A stretch of 59,957 nt of DNA, from NCBI GenBank assembly GCA_013203475.1, contig JABMNV010000106.1, forward strand, positions 1 through 59,957, in the 5' to 3' direction. The notes under the pieces are model-generated. The model saw only the letters and a program-made list of their open reading frames with translations, was not told the DNA's origin and ran no database searches. The position numbers and the translations under genes are program-made. Positions 19,012-27,092 of this stretch are shown here, in pieces. The DNA is from Acidobacteriota bacterium. GTDB lineage: Bacteria; Acidobacteriota; Vicinamibacteria; Vicinamibacterales; SCN-69-37. How positions within the stretch are numbered: position 1 is the first letter of the stretch; each line of letters begins with the position of its first letter.

Positions 19012-20799
19012 TCACTGCGTCAAGATCTTGAGGGCGACAACGGTGGTGTCGTCGTTGCGGGGGAACCCATCTCGATGGGCGTCCACGGCCTCAACGATCG
19101 AGTCGATGATTTCCTTTGCGGTCAGGTGCTTGGTGCTCGCCACGATGTCCAGCAACCGCTCACTGCCAAACTCGTCGCTTTGTCGATTCATCGCTTCCGT
19201 GACGCCATCTGAACAGAAGACGAAGACATCTCCCGACGACAGGGGCAGACTCACCTCGTCATAGGTCATCCCGGAGAACGACCCCAGAGGCACGCCGGGC
19301 GCTTCAATCAGACGACACTCATCGGCAGTGGCGCGAACGGGATACGGCAATCCCGAGTTCGACAGCGTGACCATCTTTCGCTTGAGGTCAAAGATCGCAT
19401 AACACAGCGTGCAGTAGTACTCCTCAAGCTTGCGCTCATGCAGGATCGTGTTGATCGACATCAACACCGCAGCCGGCGACGACCGTTCGGGAACATAGCG
19501 CCGACGGAAGGTGCGGCCACGCACCAACTCTCCGGCAAACACGCTGTACAGCGCGGCGGGAACCCCTTTGCCTGACACGTCACCAAGCGCGATGATCAGG
19601 GTGTTTGACTCTGGTACGAGGTAGTCGTAAAAGTCGCCGCCCAGTTCCAGTGCCGCAGAAAACGACGCGTGAACATCCACGCCCTTTAGGCGCTTTGGCA
19701 ATTTGGTTGGCAGGAGTGCGGCCTGCACACGCCGGGCGAATTTCAGTTCTTTCTCCAGCCGCGCTTCGGTCTCTGAGACCTCTTCGTAGAGGCGGGCGTT
19801 CTCAATGGCGACCGCAGCCTGGCTTGCCAGCAGCGTCAGAATCTCGACGTCTCGTTTGCTGAACGCATCCAGGTCAGGGCTTTCCAAATCGAAGACGCCC
19901 ACGCAGCGGTCCTTGAGCAACATGGGCACCGCCAGTTCCGAGCGCACGTCGTCGACGACCTTGATGTAGCGGGGATCCTTGGACACATCGGGCACCAACA
20001 CGGCCTCACGATGCAGGGCGGCGTAGCCGACCAAGCCCTCGCCCATGGGAATCTTGGGTAATTCGACCCGGTCGCCAAACTGCACGGCCACCTTGATTTC
20101 AAGCTCGTCGGTGGCCTCGTTGAGCAACAGGATTCCGAACGTGCGGTAGTCGACCACCCGACGCGCCAGCTGGGCGATCCGCTCCAGGAGCAGGTCCAGA
20201 TCCATCAACGCGGCCACGTCGCGGCCGATCTCGGCCAGCGTCTCGAACGCCTCGGCGTCGAGGCGCTGCTGCTCAAACAGACGCGCGTTGACAAGCGCCA
20301 AGGCCACGTGAGCACCAAACTGGCGAAGAATGGCCGCGTCTCGCTCAGAATACATGTCGCGCGATCGGCTCAGCACATTGAGGGCACCGATCGACTTCTT
20401 CTTGTGCACAAGCGGCACGGCCATCGTGGAGGCCATGCCTGGGACCAATTCGACGTATTGGGGCTCCAGGCTGATGTCCCCCACCAGCCGAGTCTCCTGC
20501 CTGGTGATCACCTGGCCGACCAGACCGTGAGTCACATGGGGGTGGTAGTGCGAGGTGTCGGGGTAGCCCACGGCGTATCCGATGCTGAGCTCCCCGCGTT
20601 TTTCATCGTGGAGGTAGACCGCAAACGCGTCGAACGGTATGAGGCGGCCGATGAGTTCGGGGATTTTCTCAAGCAACTCGTCCAGATCGATCACGGACGC
20701 CACCCGACGACCCAGGTCGAACAACGTCAACAAGATGTCGCGTTCGCTGGTACCCACAGAGAGGGGAGAGGAGAGACGATCGGTAGAATGCGAACTCAT
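19012..20799 (-). CDS. GAF-GAF-SpoIIE serine phosphatase
   Basis: This cytoplasmic signalling protein of 595 residues has two tandem GAF domains (about 35-190 and 205-355), a short coiled-coil linker with ETEARLEKELKFARRVQAALLP, and a SpoIIE PP2C domain (about 375-595). The phosphatase metal sites are visible in LELGGDFYDYL, ALGDVSGKGVPAALYS and VFCSDGVTEAMN. The GAFs probably sense a small ligand or redox state and control dephosphorylation of an anti-sigma antagonist. The start at 20799 was chosen because the 40 upstream codons are intergenic. It is divergent from the FabZ-like gene with a 63-bp shared upstream region. Confidence 0.9.
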   Translation of the reverse strand: MSSHSTDRLSSPLSVGTSERDILLTLFDLGRRVASVIDLDELLEKIPELIGRLIPFDAFAVYLHDEKRGELSIGYAVGYPDTSHYHPHVTHGLVGQVITRQETRLVGDISLEPQYVELVPGMASTMAVPLVHKKKSIGALNVLSRSRDMYSERDAAILRQFGAHVALALVNARLFEQQRLDAEAFETLAEIGRDVAALMDLDLLLERIAQLARRVVDYRTFGILLLNEATDELEIKVAVQFGDRVELPKIPMGEGLVGYAALHREAVLVPDVSKDPRYIKVVDDVRSELAVPMLLKDRCVGVFDLESPDLDAFSKRDVEILTLLASQAAVAIENARLYEEVSETEARLEKELKFARRVQAALLPTKLPKRLKGVDVHASFSAALELGGDFYDYLVPESNTLIIALGDVSGKGVPAALYSVFAGELVRGRTFRRRYVPERSSPAAVLMSINTILHERKLEEYYCTLCYAIFDLKRKMVTLSNSGLPYPVRATADECRLIEAPGVPLGSFSGMTYDEVSLPLSSGDVFVFCSDGVTEAMNRQSDEFGSERLLDIVASTKHLTAKEIIDSIVEAVDAHRDGFPRNDDTTVVALKILTQ

Positions 20800-20862
20800 T
20801 GGTGGGCTGACGCGCGGGTGGAACTGCTTGCAATTATACTTGGTTCTCCAACAAAGCCGACC

Positions 20863-21318
20863 ATGACCGACTTGAAGCTTCCACTCGACTACACCGCGAT
20901 CGAACGCATCCTGCCCCACCGATATCCGTTTTTGTTGGTGGACCGCATTACCGAGTTCGAGCCCGACACGCGCATCGTCGGCATCAAGAACATCTCCAGC
21001 AACGAGCGGTCACTGGCAAGGTCCCCGGGCCAGCGCCCGGCCATGCCCTCCACCTTGCTGACCGAAGCCGTCGCCCAAGTGGGCGCGATTCTGATCCTTT
21101 CGAAGGAAGAGAATCGCGACAAGCTGATTTTCTTCATGGGTATCGAGCGCGTGCGCTACCGTCGGCCAGTGCATCCTGGCGATGTGGTGCAGATTGAGGC
21201 CATCGTCAAGCGATTGCGGAGTCGGATGGGCGTGCTCAGCGGCACGGCCACCGTCAACGGCAGAGTCGTGTTGACGGGCAAGATGACGTTCGCGTTGGGA
21301 CCTCGGGACGCTAGCTAG
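20863..21318 (+). CDS. FabZ-like hotdog dehydratase homologue lacking the GHFP motif
   Basis: This hotdog-fold protein of 151 residues resembles 3-hydroxyacyl-ACP dehydratase FabZ, which dehydrates beta-hydroxyacyl-ACP. ILPHRYPFLLVDRI (16-29), the IKNISSNE strand, MGIERVRYRRPVHPGD and the catalytic Glu68 region TEAVAQ are present. The conserved FFxGHFPxxPVMPG segment reads SLARSPGQRPAMPS, so the catalytic His position is Ser54. Either this is a non-catalytic or altered paralogue, or two compensating indels distort a short stretch; an alternative frame there reads TGKVP. The gene is not next to lpxA, lpxC or fab genes. Its stop overlaps the convergent serA stop at CTAG. Confidence 0.75.
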   Translation: MTDLKLPLDYTAIERILPHRYPFLLVDRITEFEPDTRIVGIKNISSNERSLARSPGQRPAMPSTLLTEAVAQVGAILILSKEENRDKLIFFMGIERVRYRRPVHPGDVVQIEAIVKRLRSRMGVLSGTATVNGRVVLTGKMTFALGPRDAS

Positions 21319-22487
21319 ATCGAGCGAAGCATGATCAAGCCGTCCAGGGCGGCGACCCGAGCGCGGGCCGGATCGGGCACAGGCGCGGTCGTATCGGCCA
21401 CGACATAGACCATCTCGTTGCGGGTGGCACTGGCCAGTCCGGCCACGATGGCCCCTCCCCGGGTCAAGGAGTCTGACACCGTGGCCGCCGATTGCTCCGC
21501 GGCTCGCACGAGACAGAGACAACGATGCGCAGACTGTCTGGACGCTACCAGTTCAGGAAAATTGACGGCATTGCGCACGGAGCCGTGCTCCAGAAAATCA
21601 CGAACCTGGTCAGCCACCATCACGGCGCAGTTATCTTCGGCTTCTCCGGTGGACGCGCCCAGGTGTGGCAACGTGATGCACTTGGGATGATTGGTCGTCA
21701 GGGCTGTCGGAAAGTCACTGATGTAGCCATGGGCGTGCCCCATGTCGAGTGCCTCCACCATGGCCGCTTCGTTCACGATACCTTCGCGCGCGAAGTTCAG
21801 CACGACGACGCGCGGCTTCATTGCCTTGAGACGATCGGCGTCGATCAGGTTTCTCGTAGTCGACCCGAGGGGCACATGCGCCGTGACGAAGTCTGCCGTG
21901 CGAAGGGCTTCATCCAGAGAGCGCGCGCGCTGGATGGATGCAGACAATTGCCAGGCGCCGTCAAGCGTGAGGCCTGGGTCATACCCGACCACCCGCATGC
22001 CGAGTACGGCGGCGGCATTCGCCACGCGCCCGCCAATGGCGCCGAGACCGATCACGGCCAGCGTGCGGCCGGGCAGCTCGTAGCCGGCGAACATCTTCTT
22101 CCCCTTCTCCACCGCCGCCTTGAGTTCCTCTGGTGTGCTCGCCGCTTGCACCTGCTCACGCGCAAACAGCGCCGCCGGGACAATTTGCCGACACGACATA
22201 ATGAGAGCCGCAATGACGAGTTCTTTGACCGCATTGGCATTGGCGCCTGGGGCGTTGAAGACGGGAATGCCGCGCGCGGTCATCGCTGTGACCGGGATGT
22301 TGTTGACACCCGCGCCGGCGCGGCCAATCGCCTTCAGAGATGAGCCCAACTCAGCGGTGTGGAGATCAGCGGACCTGAGCAGGATGGCGTCAGGGTTGGA
22401 GAGGTCGGCGCCAGTGGTAAACCGGTCTTTGGGCAGCCGTGCGAGACCGACCGGAGAGATGTTGTTGAGTGTCTGGATGTTGAACAT
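21315..22487 (-). CDS. serA: D-3-phosphoglycerate dehydrogenase-type 2-hydroxyacid dehydrogenase
   Basis: This protein of 390 residues catalyses, by family, NAD-dependent oxidation of 3-phosphoglycerate, the first step of serine synthesis. It has RAGAGVNNIP, an NAD-binding VIGLGAIGGRVANAA, the catalytic Arg and Glu regions (NFAREGIVNE) and the catalytic His in LPHLGASTGEAEDN. The C-terminal 75 residues (HRCLCLVRAAEQSAATVSDSL onward) look like a degenerate ACT domain, which in SerA binds serine. It follows the HD-domain nuclease gene after 18 nt on the same strand. Confidence 0.87.
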   Translation of the reverse strand: MFNIQTLNNISPVGLARLPKDRFTTGADLSNPDAILLRSADLHTAELGSSLKAIGRAGAGVNNIPVTAMTARGIPVFNAPGANANAVKELVIAALIMSCRQIVPAALFAREQVQAASTPEELKAAVEKGKKMFAGYELPGRTLAVIGLGAIGGRVANAAAVLGMRVVGYDPGLTLDGAWQLSASIQRARSLDEALRTADFVTAHVPLGSTTRNLIDADRLKAMKPRVVVLNFAREGIVNEAAMVEALDMGHAHGYISDFPTALTTNHPKCITLPHLGASTGEAEDNCAVMVADQVRDFLEHGSVRNAVNFPELVASRQSAHRCLCLVRAAEQSAATVSDSLTRGGAIVAGLASATRNEMVYVVADTTAPVPDPARARVAALDGLIMLRSI

Positions 22488-22505
22488 GATGCTTGGCCAA
22501 GACTA

Positions 22506-23456
22506 TCAGGACCCTTTGTATAACACCCGGTCGAAGCGCCGATGGTACGACGTGAAGGGCCCAGCGGTATCGTCAGCGTCAATGTGTTTGTGCACCTGAT
22601 GAATCTTCGCGTCGAGGTCATCAGCCGCGGCCAGGATAAAGGCCTCGACGGTCATCGGCTCGACAGGAGACCCCATCGCTTTGGCACCGTGGTGTGACAG
22701 GACCAGATGTTCGAGCTGAAGCTGGATGTCATAGGGGAATCCGGTCATGGCCTGCGCTGTCTCTCGCACCAGCGACGCCCCCATGGTGATGTGGCCGATC
22801 AGGTTCCCTTCCACGGAATACTCGGTGGTCACGCCATACGACAGCTCATCGAGCTTACCAATGTCGTGCAGGATCGCTCCGGCCACCAACACGTCGCGAT
22901 TGGCACCGTAGGCGTCGGCGAGAAAGATCACCGTGTCGAGAATTTTGAGGACGTGTTCCAGAAGTCCGCCGCGGTAGGCGTGGTGCACCGACTGTGCCGC
23001 TGGCCAGATTCTGAGACGATCGCCCTGCTTCGCCAGAATGCGATTGAGCAACTCACGCACCTCCGGCGTGGTAATCCCCGCCACATGGGCCTCAAGCTCC
23101 TGCCACATCTCATCGAGCGGACGCGGGGCGCAGGGAATACACGACTCCTCACGAAAACCATCAAGCGCGTCGTGCTGCGCGTCAACCCGACGGATCTTGT
23201 CGATGACCAACTCCAACCGCTGATTGAAGAGGTTGCCGCGCGCCTGGATCTTCACGAACTCTCCGGCATCGAACTCGTCCTTCAGCACGTCGACATCCTG
23301 AAAGATTTTGGCCTTGATTTCGCCCGACGTGTCCTGAAGAACGATAGCGAGATAGTTGCCGCTCTTGCCTGAACGCAGTTCCTTTCGAGCGCACAAGAAG
23401 AACCCCCATCCGTTGGAGGTGCCGGTCAGATCAGAGATTTTTGATAGTTGGGTCAT
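22506..23456 (-). CDS. OB-fold/HD-domain 3'-5' exoribonuclease, YhaM-like
   Basis: This protein of 316 residues has an N-terminal OB-fold nucleic-acid-binding domain (about 10-95, with GNYLAIVLQDTSGEIKAKIF) and a C-terminal metal-dependent HD domain. HD motifs include SVHHAYRGGLLEHVLKI, GAILHDIGKLDEL, and HHGAKAMGSPVEP. The arrangement matches YhaM/CBF1-type exoribonucleases that degrade RNA or single-stranded DNA from the 3' end. It leads the probable operon with serA. Confidence 0.85.
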   Translation of the reverse strand: MTQLSKISDLTGTSNGWGFFLCARKELRSGKSGNYLAIVLQDTSGEIKAKIFQDVDVLKDEFDAGEFVKIQARGNLFNQRLELVIDKIRRVDAQHDALDGFREESCIPCAPRPLDEMWQELEAHVAGITTPEVRELLNRILAKQGDRLRIWPAAQSVHHAYRGGLLEHVLKILDTVIFLADAYGANRDVLVAGAILHDIGKLDELSYGVTTEYSVEGNLIGHITMGASLVRETAQAMTGFPYDIQLQLEHLVLSHHGAKAMGSPVEPMTVEAFILAAADDLDAKIHQVHKHIDADDTAGPFTSYHRRFDRVLYKGS

Positions 23457-23696
23457 GGGCCAACTGAGTGTACTGCGAGATGTTCACGCGCTCCGAGTGC
23501 CTCACAGACGCGGTGCTTCCGTTTTCTGGACTGGGGTGGTCTTTTGTCCGTACCGTCCTCGATTGGCGCAGGCCGGCTGGCAGCGGCAAACCCGGAGACC
23601 TACGGCCGCCAAAGTCGATGCCTGGATGGCCGTTGGACGACCGTGAAGGCACGTCGTTAATCGCAGTCAGGACAAGGACATGGTCACAACCCTCGG
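23457..23696. other. Intergenic stretch without a recognisable gene
   Basis: Between the YhaM-like start and the arabinofuranosidase remnant I see only short overlapping shadow ORFs on both strands. None shows a family motif, and an in-frame TAA interrupts the frame upstream of the remnant. Confidence 0.5.
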
Positions 23697-23897
23697 GTGG
23701 TTCATCTGCCACACGTTGACGGTCGACGAGGGTGTCAGGTCCCGCACCGTCCGGACCTGAAGGCCACCCACACCTACGGCGACGATCAGAAGGTCCTGCT
23801 GTCCACCGAGACGATGACCGTCGCCGTGACCGGCAGTTCGTTCACTTACACCTTTCCCGCGCACTCCCTGACGATTCTCCGTGTGAAGGGTGGGTAG
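23697..23897 (+). pseudogene. Alpha-N-arabinofuranosidase C-terminal remnant
   Basis: The frame reads [20 protein letters not shown] and then [20 protein letters not shown] before TAG. This strongly resembles the last beta-sandwich strands of GH51-type alpha-N-arabinofuranosidases, which end in FPAxSxTxLRL. The catalytic barrel is missing, and upstream sequence in this frame is unrelated and interrupted. I read it as the stump of a deleted secreted glycosidase gene; it is probably not expressed. Confidence 0.55.
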
Positions 23898-23986
23898 TGC
23901 CCTCGGGGCTGTAGCGCGCCTGAGCCGAAGGCCCGAAGAACCGTTTGTTCCGGGGCTTGATGAAGAATCCGGGCTAGTATTCCGAT

Positions 23987-24541
23987 ATGCGTACGAATTT
24001 TTCTATTTTGGGGCGGTCACGTGTCCCGCAGTCATTGGTCGCGCTGGCTGGCCTGTTCACGATTTCGTGTGCACCTGCGGCTGATTCGACGGCTGTGGAG
24101 CAGGCGGCGCAGGCGGCTGCACCAACCCCGCCTCCCGCGACTGGATTTCAGGTGGCGCCAGGGCTCCCGCCCCTCCCCACCGCTGGCCTGGCGGCCGCAC
24201 CTCGGTCCGTAGAGACCGTCCGTGCGGTCTACGAATTCGCGGCCAGTCACCCTGAGGTGCTCGACTACGTGCCCTGCTTTTGTGGTTGTGAAAGTGCGGG
24301 CCACAAGAGCAACACCCATTGTTTTGTCGGCGCTCGCAATTCAGAGGGTACCGTCACGCAGTGGGATTACCACGGACTCACTTGAGGGATCTGTATTGAC
24401 GTCGCGCGTGACGCGATGCAAATGTACAACGGTGGTACCTCGGTGAAAGACATTCGATCGTCCATCGACAAGAAATACGCGGGTGCGATGACCCGCACGC
24501 CGACACCGGCACCGCCCGACGGTGGCGGCGATCGGCACTAG
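23987..24541 (+). CDS. PCYCGC-motif lipoprotein with in-frame UGA (candidate selenoprotein)
   Basis: The read-through frame has 184 codons. It starts with a lipoprotein-type signal (SLVALAGLFTISC, lipid Cys28), followed by an Ala/Pro-rich linker. A domain then matches the PCYCGC-motif family: PCFCGCESAGHKSNTHCF (96-113) and a WDYHG segment. TGA occupies codon 133 and is followed in frame by GICIDVARDAMQMY and IRSSIDKKY, ending at TAG 24539-24541. Family members, as I recall them from Firmicutes, have HGxxCGxCLxIA here, so the TGA replaces the first Cys of a CGxC pair, giving U-G-I-C. A hairpin follows the TGA and selD is in the same window. The alternative is a nonsense mutation. The protein is probably an extracytoplasmic thiol/selenol redox protein. 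The ORF track shows only the 132-codon truncated part. Confidence 0.75.
24386..24427 (+). promoter_or_regulatory. Candidate bacterial SECIS hairpin after the UGA
   Basis: Just after the TGA (24383-24385), CGTC (24400-24403) can pair with GACG (24410-24413) around the loop GCGCGT, which begins with G 18 nt after the TGA. Flanking TTG/CAA and GTA/TAC can extend the stem with bulges. An alternative CGCG-TGA-CGCG hairpin overlaps it. Both satisfy the general bSECIS rule of a short stem-loop 16-37 nt downstream with an early loop G. Pairing was judged by eye, not by energy calculation. Confidence 0.5.
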
Positions 24542-26078
24542 GACTCTCGTGGCCAGCGGTCGCCACCCCTCGCTTCCGGACGATGCGTTTTTTCATCTGT
24601 TCGAGGGACTGCGCGAGGGCGTCTACATCGGGTTGATCGGGGCCGACTCCTCCGCAACGTTCGCCGCCAATCCCCACCTCCGGTTGATCCTGGGGTGGGC
24701 CGAAGACGTGGCCACCAGCGAGGTTCGGCCATTTGAAGCCGACCGTTTTGTCGACCCGATCGCACGCGACAGCTTCGTCTCACTGCTCAAGCGGGACGGC
24801 GCCGTTCACGATCACCTGCTCCGCCTCAGACGGGTCGACGGCACGGCGGTGTGGATCGAAGTCACGGCCCGGGCCGGACCGCTCGCTGATTCGCTTCGTG
24901 TGGAAGCCGTGATGCGCGACGTCACCGAGCGGAAGAAGCTCGAGGACCAGGCCCGGGAGGTCTTCCACCAACTCTCACAGGCAGAAAAGCTTGCGGCCCT
25001 GGGACAGACGATGTCCGGCGTCGCGCATGAACTCAATAACCCTTTGGCCACGGTGTTGGCCTGCGCTGAGCGCCTGGCCGGACGCCAACTCGACGACCAG
25101 ACATCACGCGACCTGGACGCGATTCATAACGCCGCCGAACGCGCAGCCCGAATCGTACGAAACCTTCAGACGTTTGCCCGCAAACGGCATACGACACGCA
25201 CGATGGTAGACATCAATCACGTGATGCGCGACACGCTCGCCCTGCGTGCGTATGAACAGCAAGTCGCCAATGTCGTGATCGTTGAGGCCCTGGCGTCGGC
25301 ATTGCCACAGGTGTTTGCCGACCCGCATCAAATTCAGCAAGTACTCCTCAACCTCGTCATCAACGCCGAACACGCGATGCTTGGCGCACACGGTCGTGGC
25401 TTGATGATGCTGCGCTCGTGGCATGAACCTGAGCGCGACGCGGTGCTGCTCGAAGTGAGCGATGACGGCCCGGGTATTCCCGAGGACGTACAGGCCAAGA
25501 TCTTTGATCCGTTCTTTACAACAAAGGCCGTCGGTAAGGGCACCGGGCTTGGGCTGACGGTCGCCTACGCCATCGCTCACGAGCACGGTGGCCGGATCAG
25601 CGTGTCGTCCGTTCCGGGCGGTGGCGCGTCCTTCGTGCTCGAACTGCCGTCAGGTGGCACGCACGTTCGGGCGCCTGAGTCGTCGTCGGCGCCTCCAGCC
25701 GCGGAAGTGCCCGTGGGAACGCGGGCCCTGGTCGTGGAAGACGAACAGGCGCTGGGTGAGGCCGTGGCAGACACGCTCAGGGACGCCGGGTTCGAAGTGG
25801 ATCGTGCGGCCGATGGCGAAGAGGCGATCGCGCACACACAAACGCGCGCCTACGACGTGATCATTTGTGACCTGAAGATGCCGCGCGTGGACGGCATGGA
25901 ATTTTTTGATCATCTCGCGGCCACGGCGCCTGCGCTGACGAAGCGCTTGATCTTCGTGACGGGCGATGTGGCGGGAACCGAAGCGGAAGCGTTTCTTGAA
26001 CGCAGCGGCTGCCATTGGCTGGCCAAGCCGTTCCGGTTACGCGACGTCGTACGTCTGGCGCGTGAAGTGATCGCGTAG
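24522..26078 (+). CDS. PAS-histidine kinase with C-terminal receiver domain
   Basis: This hybrid sensor kinase of 518 residues has no membrane segments. It has a PAS domain (about 15-130), a DHp helix with the phospho-acceptor His in GVAHELNNPLATV, an ATPase domain with NLVINAEHAM (N box), DDGPGIP and GTGLGLTVAYAI, and a C-terminal receiver (about 405-518) with VVEDEQ, the phospho-acceptor Asp in IICDLKMPRVDG and a C-terminal Lys in LAKPF. The GTG at 24522 overlaps the last 20 nt of the candidate selenoprotein frame; GTG 24549 is an alternative start. The overlap implies co-transcription and perhaps coupled translation with that lipoprotein. Confidence 0.9.
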   Translation: MAAIGTRTLVASGRHPSLPDDAFFHLFEGLREGVYIGLIGADSSATFAANPHLRLILGWAEDVATSEVRPFEADRFVDPIARDSFVSLLKRDGAVHDHLLRLRRVDGTAVWIEVTARAGPLADSLRVEAVMRDVTERKKLEDQAREVFHQLSQAEKLAALGQTMSGVAHELNNPLATVLACAERLAGRQLDDQTSRDLDAIHNAAERAARIVRNLQTFARKRHTTRTMVDINHVMRDTLALRAYEQQVANVVIVEALASALPQVFADPHQIQQVLLNLVINAEHAMLGAHGRGLMMLRSWHEPERDAVLLEVSDDGPGIPEDVQAKIFDPFFTTKAVGKGTGLGLTVAYAIAHEHGGRISVSSVPGGGASFVLELPSGGTHVRAPESSSAPPAAEVPVGTRALVVEDEQALGEAVADTLRDAGFEVDRAADGEEAIAHTQTRAYDVIICDLKMPRVDGMEFFDHLAATAPALTKRLIFVTGDVAGTEAEAFLERSGCHWLAKPFRLRDVVRLAREVIA

Positions 26079-26096
26079 CGTGATCGTAGAAAGTGT

Positions 26097-26846
26097 CTAG
26101 GCGACGGCCTGAGACTCGAAGGCCAGCGCCGGCATCTTCGCGGGCATCAGGGCTGTGCGCAAGCGAGCCACCGCACGGGCATGCAGTTGTGACACGCGCG
26201 ATTCGTTCACGCCAATATCCTTCCCAATCTGCTTCATCGTCGCTTCACGGAAGTAGTAGAGGCTGATAATCCGGCGCTCGCGGGCCGGCAGGGACGCCAA
26301 GGCCGCTCGGACACGCGCACGTGATTCGTTGTCTTCGTATTCCCGATCAGGCGCGGGGGGTTCGCTCGGCACGAGCACTGCGGGCAACGTGGAGCTGTTC
26401 ACCGAATCGTGGTTGGCCATCGGCGAGGTCGACTCGATCGTGCTGATTCGAAGGATCGTGCGTTCGAGTCGGGACTCATCGGCCCCAACTCGCTTGGCCA
26501 GGTCGGAAAGCGTCGGCTCGGCGCCGAGCTCGCGGCGAAGCGATTCGCGGGCGGCCTCAAGCTCACGGCGTTGGCGGCGCACGCCGCGAGGCCAGGCGTC
26601 ACGGCGCAGGGCGTCGATCATGGCACCGCGCACCCGGCGCTCAGCAAACGTCTCAAACTTGATTCCCCGAGCCTCGTCAAAACGGTGCGCCGCGTCCATA
26701 AGGCCAATCACGCCATCCTGGACTAGGTCACTCACGTCGACGGAGTTGGGCATCGTGGACGCCATGCGTCGGGCGAGTGATTCGACGAACGGTAGTGTGG
26801 CGACGACCCGGTCGTGCTGGTGATTGGCAAGTGGCGAACGCTGCAT
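26097..26846 (-). CDS. FliA/WhiG-type sigma-70 family RNA polymerase sigma factor
   Basis: This sigma factor of 249 residues has region 2 (about 15-85) containing DLVQDGVIGLMDAAHRFD and the -10-recognition helix, a short region 3, and region 4 (about 185-235) with LPARERRIISLYYFREATMKQIGKDIGVNESRVSQLHARA. The arrangement matches the group 3 FliA/sigma-28 type that drives flagellar or general regulons. There are no flagellar genes or anti-sigma FlgM gene nearby. The family call is firm; the regulon is unknown. It is convergent with the hybrid kinase, with 18 bp between the two stops. Confidence 0.9.
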   Translation of the reverse strand: MQRSPLANHQHDRVVATLPFVESLARRMASTMPNSVDVSDLVQDGVIGLMDAAHRFDEARGIKFETFAERRVRGAMIDALRRDAWPRGVRRQRRELEAARESLRRELGAEPTLSDLAKRVGADESRLERTILRISTIESTSPMANHDSVNSSTLPAVLVPSEPPAPDREYEDNESRARVRAALASLPARERRIISLYYFREATMKQIGKDIGVNESRVSQLHARAVARLRTALMPAKMPALAFESQAVA

Positions 26847-27044
26847 AGACCCTCCAGGTGAGCCGGCCAGCTAGTTGGCCGAACGCTGCTATGAAGGGCA
26901 ACACGGATGCCAAGTCGATAAGCGAAGAAAGAACAAAACTGTCTTCGGCCGGTGACTTCGCACTAACCGTCTTGTTATCAGTGATTTAAGAGGTTGTTTC
27001 GGGGTGTGAAGGTGTGTGCAACGGCGTGCTTTTTTGGGACGAAG
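26847..27044. other. Upstream region of the sigma-factor gene
   Basis: This AT-richer gap upstream of the FliA-type gene has no ORF with family similarity. It presumably holds the sigma-factor promoter, but no confident -35/-10 or sigma-28-type (TAAA...GCCGATAA) pair was seen. Confidence 0.4.
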
Positions 27045-27092
27045 TGGTCAATCGTATGACAGGCCGTGAAGGGCGTGGTCAAAAATATGACA
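27045..27092 (-). repeat. Two direct 17-bp TGTCATA-N3-TTGACCA elements
   Basis: On the minus strand TGTCATATTTTTGACCA (27092-27076) and TGTCATACGATTGACCA (27061-27045) lie 31 bp apart, identical except for the three central bases. A partial match, TGTGTCAAAATA, lies upstream of the NtrC-type gene near 27590. They look like operator sites, possibly for the adjacent HTH protein or sigma factor. Confidence 0.5.

Noticed and set aside
20836-20862. Promoter for the FabZ-like gene (TTATACT)
   Set aside because: A -10-like TATACT is present but no acceptable -35 lies at a proper distance.
21492-22343. 283-aa plus-strand ORF opposite serA
   Set aside because: It is an antisense shadow of serA with composition typical of reversed codons.
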